This document shows, one piece after another, positions 58,088 to 64,000 of a DNA stretch of 64,000 nt. The DNA is taken from assembly GCF_014650055.1 (NCBI RefSeq), contig NZ_BMUF01000011.1, positions 62,001 through 126,000 of the forward strand. Reading direction: 5' to 3'. The notes under the pieces were generated by a model. That model saw only the letters and a program-made list of their open reading frames with translations. It was not told the origin of the DNA and ran no database searches. The stretch is from Streptomyces malachitofuscus. Lineage in GTDB: Bacteria > Actinomycetota > Actinomycetes > Streptomycetales > Streptomycetaceae. The first letter of the stretch is position 1. Each line of letters opens with the position of its first letter. A program made the translations under genes and the position numbers.

Positions 58088-58495
58088 ATGTACCAGCAGA
58101 TGATCTTCGTGAACCTGCCCGTCAACGACCTCGACGCCTCGAAGAAGTTCTTCACGGAGCTGGGCTACTCGATCAACGCACAGTTCAGCGACGAGACCGC
58201 TGCCTCGGTCGTGATCAGCGACACCATCGTGGCGATGCTGCTGACCCGTCAGAAGTACGCCGAGTTCACGAAGAAGGAGATCGCGGACGCGACGAAGAGC
58301 AGCGAGGTGCTGATCGCACTGAGCGCCGAGAGCCGCGAGAAGGTCGACGAGCTGGTGGACAAGGCCCTGGCCGCGGGTGGGACGGTCGCCGGGGAGACCC
58401 AGGACCACGGCTTCATGTACGGCCGTTCCTTCGACGACCTCGACGGCCACACCTGGGAGGTCGTGTGGATGGACCCGGCGGCCGTCGAGGGCTGA
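58088..58495 (+). CDS. VOC (glyoxalase/bleomycin resistance) superfamily protein
   Basis: A 135-residue protein with the two beta-alpha-beta-beta-beta units of the VOC fold. The N-terminal unit reads MIFVNLPVNDLDASKKFFTELGYS and the second ends in SFDDLDGHTWEVVWMDPA, the typical D-x-D-G-x-x-W/E end. Metal ligands cannot be assigned with certainty; the C-terminal Glu (WEVVW) is a common one. GGGAGAGG precedes ATG 58088. It may be a small-molecule binding or lyase enzyme; substrate unknown. Confidence 0.88.
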   Translation: MYQQMIFVNLPVNDLDASKKFFTELGYSINAQFSDETAASVVISDTIVAMLLTRQKYAEFTKKEIADATKSSEVLIALSAESREKVDELVDKALAAGGTVAGETQDHGFMYGRSFDDLDGHTWEVVWMDPAAVEG

Positions 58496-58521
58496 CGAGG
58501 AGCGCCGTCTAGCATGGGCGG

Positions 58522-59643
58522 GTGCAGACCAGTCCCGCCCATGCCGTCCATCACGGGGACCGCGAGATCGAGACGCTCGAGGAGTTCGACGCGATCGTCT
58601 CGTCGCGCGGCACGCTCTCCGGGTTCCGTGTCCAGGCCGTCGATCTGACCGACCGGACCCGGGAGTTGCTCAGGACCGACACTGCCGAGGCGGTGTTCCT
58701 CGGCTGCCGGATGCGTCCGGACGCGGCGGAGAAGCTCCGTGCCGACGGTGCCCTGGTCCTGCCTCCGGTCCCGGGCCTGCCCTTCGACCCCTACCGGGGG
58801 CATCTCTACACACCCGGTGACCTGTTCGCCTCGCTCGACAAGGGCTATGAGGCGACTCCGGACGCGCTGGCCTACGCCTGGTTCCAGCGGACCAAGGCGG
58901 ACGGCGACATCTTCGCCTCCATGCTCCGCGCGGTGCACGACGACTCCATGTCCGACGCCCTCGACGAACTCCTGCGCGGGGCGCGGGTCGTGGGGGTGAT
59001 GGGCGGTCACGCGATGGCCCGCGGCACCGAGCAGTTCCTGGGTGCCGCCCGGCTCGGACGGGCGCTGACCCACGCCGGTTTCACGGTGGCGACGGGCGGC
59101 GGCCCGGGTGCGATGGAGGCGGCGAACCTCGGCGCCTACGCGGCCCCCTACGACGAGACGGTGCTGGACGAGGCCTGCCGACTGCTCGCGGCCGCGCCCT
59201 CGTTCACGCCGTCGATCACCGACTGGGCGCGCGCCGCCTTCGAGGTGCGCACCCGCTGGCCGAAGGGCAACCACTCGGTCGGGATCCCCACCTGGTTCTA
59301 CGGCCACGAGCCGCCCAACGCCTTCGCCTCCCACATCGCGAAGTACTTCGCCAACGCCACGCGCGAGGACGGACTGCTGGCCCGCTGCAACGCGGGCGTG
59401 GTCTTCCTGCCGGGCGCCGCCGGCACCGTGCAGGAGATCTTCGACAACGCGACACCGAACTACTACGAGTCGCGCGGTGAACCCACGCCCATGGTGCTGG
59501 TGAACCGGGCGCACTGGACGGAGAAGCTGCCGGCCTGGCCGCTGCTGCAGTCCCTCGCCCGGGAACGTTCGATGGACGCCCGGATCGCCCTGGTGGACCG
59601 GATCGAAGACGCTCCGGAGGCGTTGAAACGTCTGGGCGGTTAA
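58522..59643 (+). CDS. LOG family (TIGR00730-like) protein with N-terminal extension
   Basis: A 373-residue protein. The C-terminal 220 residues have the LOG Rossmann fold: GGHAMARGTEQFLGAARLGRAL, the phosphate loop ATGGGPGAMEAANLGA, and the active-site region LPGAAGTVQEIFD. The first about 150 residues (GDREIETLEEFDAIVSSRG ... EAVFLGCRM) have a pentapeptide-like start and belong to the larger actinobacterial LOG relatives. LOG enzymes cleave nucleotide 5'-monophosphates to free bases. The classical PGGxGT is PGAAGT here. GTG 58522 was chosen. The next gene has its own promoter 39 bases after the stop. Confidence 0.87.
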   Translation: MQTSPAHAVHHGDREIETLEEFDAIVSSRGTLSGFRVQAVDLTDRTRELLRTDTAEAVFLGCRMRPDAAEKLRADGALVLPPVPGLPFDPYRGHLYTPGDLFASLDKGYEATPDALAYAWFQRTKADGDIFASMLRAVHDDSMSDALDELLRGARVVGVMGGHAMARGTEQFLGAARLGRALTHAGFTVATGGGPGAMEAANLGAYAAPYDETVLDEACRLLAAAPSFTPSITDWARAAFEVRTRWPKGNHSVGIPTWFYGHEPPNAFASHIAKYFANATREDGLLARCNAGVVFLPGAAGTVQEIFDNATPNYYESRGEPTPMVLVNRAHWTEKLPAWPLLQSLARERSMDARIALVDRIEDAPEALKRLGG

Positions 59644-59681
59644 CGAAAGGGCAAAGCCCGGGCCTGCTGTCGGCATATGCG

Positions 59682-59709
59682 TTGACACTACTTATGCGGC
59701 GCTTATAGA
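59682..59709 (+). promoter_or_regulatory. Strong promoter of the LAETG surface-protein gene
   Basis: A perfect -35 TTGACA (59682-59687) and -10 TATAGA (59704-59709) 16 bases apart. The expected start near 59716 gives a leader of about 76 bases with a hairpin (59724-59752) before the GTG. Confidence 0.75.
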
Positions 59710-59723
59710 CCTGGGAGCCACAT

Positions 59724-59752
59724 GGGAGTGCTGATGCTCCGTCAACACTCCC
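59724..59752 (+). promoter_or_regulatory. 5' UTR hairpin of the LAETG surface-protein gene
   Basis: GGGAGTG-c-TGA at 59724-59734 pairs with TCA-a-CACTCCC at 59742-59752 around a seven-base loop TGCTCCG: 10 pairs and one mismatch. It sits 40 bases before the start and 29 bases before the ribosome site AAAGGA (59781-59786), so it could stabilise the mRNA or control its translation. Confidence 0.5.
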
Positions 59753-59791
59753 TCAGCCCCCCGCATTTGCGCATCCCCGTAAAGGACAAAC

Positions 59792-60490
59792 GTGGCAGTT
59801 CTGTCCGTATCCCGCCGTACCGTCGCGCGCTCCGTGCGCGCCCTCGGTGTCGCCTCCGCGTCCGCCGCGCTCGCGCTCGGCGTTGCCGGCAGCGCGGCGG
59901 CCTGCAACATCAACGAGTTCTCGGCCGAGGCCGAGTGCGTCGGTGACAACGGTGTCATCACCGTCACCGACGTCGACCCGACCGGCGTCCCCGCCACCGT
60001 CACCGTGTTCCTGCAGAACAACGGCGCCGACATCAAGAAGGTCGGCGAGCAGGTGGTCAAGGGCACCCGTAAGGGCACCACCATCACCTTCGAGGAGGAC
60101 TGGAAGCCGAACGCCGAGTACCGCATCCACGTCAAGGCGACGCCCTACGTCGACGAGGACATCAAGCCGAACCTGACCACCCCGGCGACGTCCTGCAAGA
60201 AGACGGAGGAGGAGCCCCCGGCTCCGGCGCCCTCGACCCCTTCGGAGAACCCCTCGACCCCGGCCGAGGAGCCCGGCTCCCCGACCCCGTCGGCGTCGGA
60301 GAGCGAGAGCGCCCCTCCGGCGGACACCTCGAGCAACGCGCCGTCCCCGGCCGGTGAGTCCAACCTCGCCGAGACGGGCGCCGACTCCAACACCGGCCTG
60401 ATCGCCGGCATCGCGGCCGCCCTGGTCGCGATCGGCGGTGGCGCGGTCTTCTTCGGCATGCGCCGCCGAGGGGCGAACAGCGACCGCTGA
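59792..60490 (+). CDS. Secreted LAETG-anchored cell-wall surface protein
   Basis: A 232-residue exported protein. A signal peptide of about 38 residues (ALGVASASAALALGVAGSAAA-C) is followed by a beta-rich domain with Cys38, Cys49 and Cys135 (about 39-136, VTDVDPTGVPATVTVFLQN), a Pro/Ser/Glu-rich wall-spanning stretch (138-190), the sorting motif LAETG (192-196), a membrane segment (GLIAGIAAALVAIGGGAVFFGM) and a basic tail (RRRGANSDR). LAxTG is recognised by class E sortases in Streptomyces, so the protein should be covalently attached to peptidoglycan. AAAGGA lies five bases before GTG 59792. The ligand or function of the outer domain is unknown. Confidence 0.93.
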   Translation: MAVLSVSRRTVARSVRALGVASASAALALGVAGSAAACNINEFSAEAECVGDNGVITVTDVDPTGVPATVTVFLQNNGADIKKVGEQVVKGTRKGTTITFEEDWKPNAEYRIHVKATPYVDEDIKPNLTTPATSCKKTEEEPPAPAPSTPSENPSTPAEEPGSPTPSASESESAPPADTSSNAPSPAGESNLAETGADSNTGLIAGIAAALVAIGGGAVFFGMRRRGANSDR

Positions 60491-60505
60491 CCCCCACCGG
60501 CACAC

Positions 60506-60539
60506 GAGTGGCCCGTACCCCCTCGGGGGCGGGCCACTT
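60506..60539. terminator. Bidirectional terminator between surface protein and mycothiol-type enzyme genes
   Basis: GAGTGGCCCG-ta-CCCCC pairs with GGGGG-CGGGCCACTTC around TC, a stem of about 14 pairs with a small bulge, between convergent genes. Confidence 0.7.
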
Positions 60540-60556
60540 CGTCGTGTTGCGGACGC

Positions 60557-61354
60557 TCAGCCGAACGTCGCCCGCTCCAGCCAGAACTCCAGCAGCTTCC
60601 GGTCACCGAGCACCTGCAGTTCCGGGGCGTCCAGCGGCACCCGGCGGTAGAAGGCCAGAAGCACCGCGGTGAGCGGTCCGCGCAGGGCGACCGTGGCCTT
60701 CTCATGGCCCCGGTGCCAGGAGACGCCCTCCTCGGTCAGCTCGATCAGCCACTCCGCGTCGGTGTCCGCCCCGGTGTCCGTGGCGTGCAGATGGATGGTG
60801 CGCCGGGGGCCGCGCAGCTCGTGCACCGAGTCCTCGGGATCCGTCCGCTGCGCCCACTCGATGATCTCCAGCCACTCGTCGATCGCGTCGGCGGCGGCAT
60901 CGGGCGCGACCGCGAAGGGCAGTCCGGCGGCGAGGGCCGCGTCCGCGCGGTGGACGATCAGCTCGTGCGTCATACGGCGGGCCCAGAACCCGGCGTTGCA
61001 GATGTCCGCCCAGCTCCACACCTTCGCGTCGGGCCCGGCCGTCCGCAGGTCGCCGACGATCAGCTCGCCGGACTCCGCCAGCCACGCGTCCAGCGCGCCG
61101 CGGTCGCCCCGCTCCTCCGGCCCGTCGTACCCGGGCACCCGCTCCTCGGGTATCTCGTCCTCGGCCCCGGTGCGCACCATCAGCGCCGCCCAGCGCAGCG
61201 AGCCGCCGACGTGCCGTACGAGCTCCTCCAGGGACCAGTCGGGGGTGGTGGGCACCGGTGCGGACAGATCGGCGCCGGACGTCACCACGGTCCGCAGCAA
61301 CGCCACTTGACCGGCGATCTCCTGGCAGTAACGGTCGTACGCGAGTTGAGTCAT
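60557..61354 (-). CDS. Maleylpyruvate isomerase/mycothiol-dependent (DinB-like) family enzyme
   Basis: A 265-residue cytosolic protein. The N-terminal four-helix bundle has the metal triad His48 (LVRHVGGSLRW), Glu131 and His135 (RRMTHELIVHRAD), as in mycothiol-dependent maleylpyruvate isomerase. The C-terminal domain (about 170-265, TIHLHATDTGADTDAEWLIELTEEGVSW) is the SCP2-like partner domain of that family. It probably uses mycothiol as a thiol cofactor for an isomerase or transferase reaction; the substrate is not clear. ATG 61354 is chosen with AGGGTG upstream; the longer GTG start at 61363 is possible. Confidence 0.88.
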   Translation of the reverse strand: MTQLAYDRYCQEIAGQVALLRTVVTSGADLSAPVPTTPDWSLEELVRHVGGSLRWAALMVRTGAEDEIPEERVPGYDGPEERGDRGALDAWLAESGELIVGDLRTAGPDAKVWSWADICNAGFWARRMTHELIVHRADAALAAGLPFAVAPDAAADAIDEWLEIIEWAQRTDPEDSVHELRGPRRTIHLHATDTGADTDAEWLIELTEEGVSWHRGHEKATVALRGPLTAVLLAFYRRVPLDAPELQVLGDRKLLEFWLERATFG

Positions 61355-61378
61355 GGCGCACACCCTAGGCAGCCGCGG

Positions 61379-62398
61379 TCACCCCAGCACGGCGATTTCC
61401 GCCTCGTCGAACTCCACTCCGACCTCGTCCCCGACCTCCGGCGCGGCCCTGAGCGCACAGGCCGCCTCCAGCCGGGGCGCGTCCTCGGGCTGGAGGTGCA
61501 CGGTGACGTGGGTGCCCCGGAAGGTGCGCGCCACCGCGGTGCAGCGCAGCCCCTCCTCGACGGGGACCAGGCGGACACCGGCGGGCCGGACCAGCAGCGT
61601 CCGCGTGCCCTGCGGGGCGCCGTCCGGCACGGGGACCTTGCCCCAGGGGGTCACGGCAGCCCCGTCCCCTACGGCTGCCTCGACGACGTTCTCGAAGCCG
61701 AGGAAACGCGCCACGAAGGCGTCGGCCGGCCGCTGCCACACCTCGAGCGGCGTACCGGACTGGGCGATCCGCCCGTCCCGCATCACCACCACCCGGTCGG
61801 CCAGCGCGAACGCCTCGCCCTGGTCGTGGGTCACGGCGAGCACGGTCGTGCCCAGCCTGCCGAACAGCTCGCGCAGTTCGACGACGAGCCGTTCCCTGAG
61901 CGACCGGTCGAGCTGTCCGAGCGGCTCGTCCAGCATCAGCAGCCGGGGACGGGGAGCCAGGGCGCGGGCCAGCGCGACGCGCTGCTGCTCACCCCCGGAC
62001 AGCGCGGCGACGGCCCGCCCGGAAGCCCCGGGCAGACCGACCAGGTCCAGCAGCTCGCCCACACGCTCCGCCTGCCGGACGCGTGACGCGCCGTGCATCC
62101 GCAGCCCGAACGCCACGTTGCCGCCCACGTCCCGCTGCGGGAAGAGCTGGTGGTCCTGGAACATCAGCCCCACCCCGCGCCGGTGCGCGGGCACGCCCGA
62201 CTGGTCGTGTCCGTCGAGCAGGACCCGCCCGGCGTCGAGGGGCTGAAGACCCGCGACCGCCCGCAGCAGCGTCGACTTGCCGCTGCCGCTGGGCCCGAGC
62301 ACACACACGATCTCCTGCTCGGCGACGTCCAGGTCGACGGCGTCCAGCACCGCCCGCCCGCCGAAGCGGACGGTCGCGGCCCGAAGGCTCAGCAGCAT
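61379..62398 (-). CDS. ABC importer ATP-binding protein (thiamine/iron/polyamine-type)
   Basis: A 339-residue ATPase. Walker A is GPSGSGKST, the signature is LSGGEQQR, Walker B is LLMLDEPLGQLD and the switch is AVTHDQ. A C-terminal TOBE-like domain (about 240-335, VRPAGVRLVPVEEGLRC) is present. The FQDHQLFPQRDVGGNVAFGL region resembles ThiQ/FbpC-type importers. It is directly coupled to the permease upstream (no gap at 62398/62399). The substrate (thiamine, iron(III) or a similar cation) cannot be decided without the binding protein, which lies outside the window. Confidence 0.9.
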   Translation of the reverse strand: MLLSLRAATVRFGGRAVLDAVDLDVAEQEIVCVLGPSGSGKSTLLRAVAGLQPLDAGRVLLDGHDQSGVPAHRRGVGLMFQDHQLFPQRDVGGNVAFGLRMHGASRVRQAERVGELLDLVGLPGASGRAVAALSGGEQQRVALARALAPRPRLLMLDEPLGQLDRSLRERLVVELRELFGRLGTTVLAVTHDQGEAFALADRVVVMRDGRIAQSGTPLEVWQRPADAFVARFLGFENVVEAAVGDGAAVTPWGKVPVPDGAPQGTRTLLVRPAGVRLVPVEEGLRCTAVARTFRGTHVTVHLQPEDAPRLEAACALRAAPEVGDEVGVEFDEAEIAVLG

Positions 62399-64000
62399 CT
62401 AGAACTCCCCGGTCCGGTCGGTCCGCAGCCGCTCCAGCACCAGCAGCGCCACCGCGCACACGATCATCAGAATCGTCGACAGGGCCATCGCCTGGCCGTA
62501 GTTGAGGTCTCCGGGCCGCCCGAGCAGCCGCGCCACGGCCACCGGCAGCGTGGGGTTCTCCGGCCGCGCGATGAACACCGTCGCCCCGAACTCCCCCAGC
62601 GACACCGCGAAGGCGAACCCGCCCGCGATCAGCAGCGCCCGCCGCACCATCGGCAGGTCCACCTCGCGCCAGGCCCGCCACGGCGACGCCCCGAGCACCG
62701 CCGCCGCCTCCCGCAGCCGCACGTCCACCGCCCGCAGCACCGGCAGCATGGTCCGTACGACGAACGGAACACCCACGAGCGCCTGCGCGAGCGGGACCAG
62801 GATCCAGGAGGCCCTGAGGTCCAGCGGCGGCTCGTCGAGGGCGATCAGGAAGCCGAAGCCGACGGTCACCGCCGACACCCCGAGCGGCAGCATCAGCAGG
62901 GCGTCGAATCCGCGCACCAGCCGTCCCGCGTCCCGCCGGGTCAGCGCGACGGCCGCGAGGCCGCCGATCAGCACGGCGATGGCGGTGGCGGCGAGGGCGT
63001 ACTGCAGCGAGTTGCCGACCGCCTCGATCGGCGCGACCAGGAACACTCCTCCGTCGTCCTCGGTCAGCGTCCGGTAGTAACCGAGACCGCCGGCACCGAA
63101 AGAACGTTCCACCAGCACCGCGAGCGGCAGCAGAAGCAGTACGGCGACGGTGGCGACGACTGCGCCCAGCAGGGCCCACTGCCCGGCGCCGCGCGGCCGG
63201 CGGGCGGTCACCGAGGCGTCCACGAGCCGCAGCGCGGTCTCCCGCCGCCGGACGGTCCAGGCGTGCAGGGCGAGGACGGAGCCCACGGCGACGAACTGGA
63301 TCATCGTCAGGACGGCGGCCGTGGACAGGTCGAAGATCTCGGAGGTCTGCCGGTAGATCTCCACCTCGAGCGTGGAGAAGGTCGGCCCGCCCAGGATCTG
63401 CACCACGCCGAAGGAGGTGAAGGTGAACAGGAAGACCATCAGCGCGGCGGCGGCCACGGCGGGCGCGAGCGCGGGCAGGGTGACGGTCCGCCAGGCCGCG
63501 AACCGCGAGGCGCCGAGCATCCGCGCGGCCTCCTCCTGCCGCGGGTCGAGCTGGGCCCAGAGACCACCGACCGTGCGCACCACGACGGCGTAGTTGAAGA
63601 AGACATGCGCGAGCAGGATCGCCCACACGGTGGTGTCCAGGCGCACGCCCCACAGTTCGTCGAGGAGTCCGCCGCGTCCGACCAGCGCCATGAACGCCGT
63701 ACCGACGACCACCGTGGGCAGCACGAACGGCACCGTGACCACGGCCCGCAGCACCTGCTTGCCGGCGAAGTCGAAGCGGGCGAAGACATAGGCGCCGGGC
63801 AGGGCGATCAGCAGGGTGAGCGCGGTGGAGACGAGGGCCTGCCAGGTGGTGAACCACAGGACCTGCCGGACGTCGGACTGGGCCAGCACGTCCCCGATCC
63901 GCCCGAGCTGCCAGGTCCCGTCCGTCTTCAGACCGCGCGCGACGATCGCGGTGACGGGATAGGCGAAGAAGACGGCGAAGAACGCGACGGGCACGGCCAT
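62399..64000 (-). CDS. ABC importer permease with two fused membrane domains (ThiP/FbpB-like), possibly cut by the window edge
   Basis: At least 533 residues with twelve membrane segments in two homologous halves, as in ThiP and FbpB. Each half has an EAA loop: DPRQEEAARMLGASRFAAWRTVTLPAL (first) and DVRLREAAAVLGASPWRAWREVDLPM (second). The fused two-domain form with a single ATPase downstream fits thiamine or ferric iron importers. An ATG lies exactly at 64000, but the protein starts inside a hydrophobic segment (MAVPVAFFAVFFAYP), so the true start is probably beyond the right edge. The partner substrate-binding protein should be upstream outside the window. Confidence 0.88.
   Translation of the reverse strand: MAVPVAFFAVFFAYPVTAIVARGLKTDGTWQLGRIGDVLAQSDVRQVLWFTTWQALVSTALTLLIALPGAYVFARFDFAGKQVLRAVVTVPFVLPTVVVGTAFMALVGRGGLLDELWGVRLDTTVWAILLAHVFFNYAVVVRTVGGLWAQLDPRQEEAARMLGASRFAAWRTVTLPALAPAVAAAALMVFLFTFTSFGVVQILGGPTFSTLEVEIYRQTSEIFDLSTAAVLTMIQFVAVGSVLALHAWTVRRRETALRLVDASVTARRPRGAGQWALLGAVVATVAVLLLLPLAVLVERSFGAGGLGYYRTLTEDDGGVFLVAPIEAVGNSLQYALAATAIAVLIGGLAAVALTRRDAGRLVRGFDALLMLPLGVSAVTVGFGFLIALDEPPLDLRASWILVPLAQALVGVPFVVRTMLPVLRAVDVRLREAAAVLGASPWRAWREVDLPMVRRALLIAGGFAFAVSLGEFGATVFIARPENPTLPVAVARLLGRPGDLNYGQAMALSTILMIVCAVALLVLERLRTDRTGEF

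Noticed and set aside
1..64000. CRISPR arrays, insertion sequences, tRNA or rRNA genes
   Set aside because: No regular spacer-repeat array, transposase or cloverleaf/CCA-type sequence was noticed on either strand by eye. A tRNAscan or ISfinder search was not possible.

Overview
The window is very GC-rich, has GTG/TTG starts and GGAGG-type ribosome sites, and carries Tat-type signal peptides, an LAETG cell-wall protein, a SARP-type regulator and futalosine-pathway chemistry. All of this points to a Streptomyces chromosome. From memory, the gene order (proS, two GNATs, ispG, site-2 protease, dxr ... gabT ... pot genes ... Lrp, aminotransferase) resembles the conserved core around SCO5700-SCO5650 of S. 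coelicolor. That comparison is recall, not a search. I saw no tRNA or rRNA genes, CRISPR array, transposase or integrase.

Layout. (1) 1-10.6 kb is housekeeping: the end of an APH-fold protein with degraded catalytic motifs, proS, two GNAT acetyltransferases, the MEP-pathway genes ispG and dxr flanking a site-2-type membrane protease, and a long-form acyl-CoA dehydrogenase. (2) 10.8-26.5 kb is a polysaccharide-utilisation locus. A LacI regulator, a probable six-gene operon (lipoprotein, two permeases, GH74, GH42, GH95), a downstream secreted intradiol dioxygenase fused to a CBM5/12-like module, and a divergent GH3 share the locus. Four copies of the palindrome TCGAAGCGCTTCGA (one with a mismatch) lie before lacI, the operon and GH3, so the circuit can be read from the DNA. 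The enzyme set fits a xyloglucan-like beta-glucan with galactose/fucose side chains; no alpha-xylosidase and no transporter ATPase are present. (3) 26.5-34.4 kb has an aldehyde dehydrogenase, a PucR regulator, a membrane VirD4/TraG-like ATPase, gabT, and a structured intergenic region with two C-rich-loop hairpins, a candidate 6C small RNA. (4) 34.4-37.7 kb has a TPR protein, a PAP2 phosphatase and a secreted GH18 chitinase with a DasR-like box inside its promoter.

(5) 37.7-45 kb is a polyamine operon: aldehyde dehydrogenase, PotD-, PotA-, PotB- and PotC-like transporter parts and a PuuB-like oxidase. Together with a second aldehyde dehydrogenase, an Lrp regulator and an aminotransferase at 52-55.7 kb, and with gabT, it can take putrescine-type amines through aminobutyraldehyde or gamma-glutamyl intermediates to GABA and succinate semialdehyde. 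(6) Between these lie a NADAR protein, a DUF4190-type membrane protein, a probable aminodeoxyfutalosine deaminase (menaquinone pathway), a GDPD phosphodiesterase, an alpha/beta hydrolase, a SARP-type regulator and a small membrane protein. (7) 55.7-64 kb has an ABC exporter pair with an altered signature motif, a VOC protein, a LOG-like protein, the LAETG surface protein with its own strong promoter and a 5' UTR hairpin, a mycothiol-dependent-type enzyme, and an ABC importer (ATPase plus fused double permease) that runs off the right edge.

Most genes are ordinary Streptomyces core genes. The points most worth following are the LacI-controlled glycan locus with its lignin/aromatic-type dioxygenase, the candidate 6C RNA, the orphan coupling-protein-like ATPase, and the inverted repeat before the polyamine operon.
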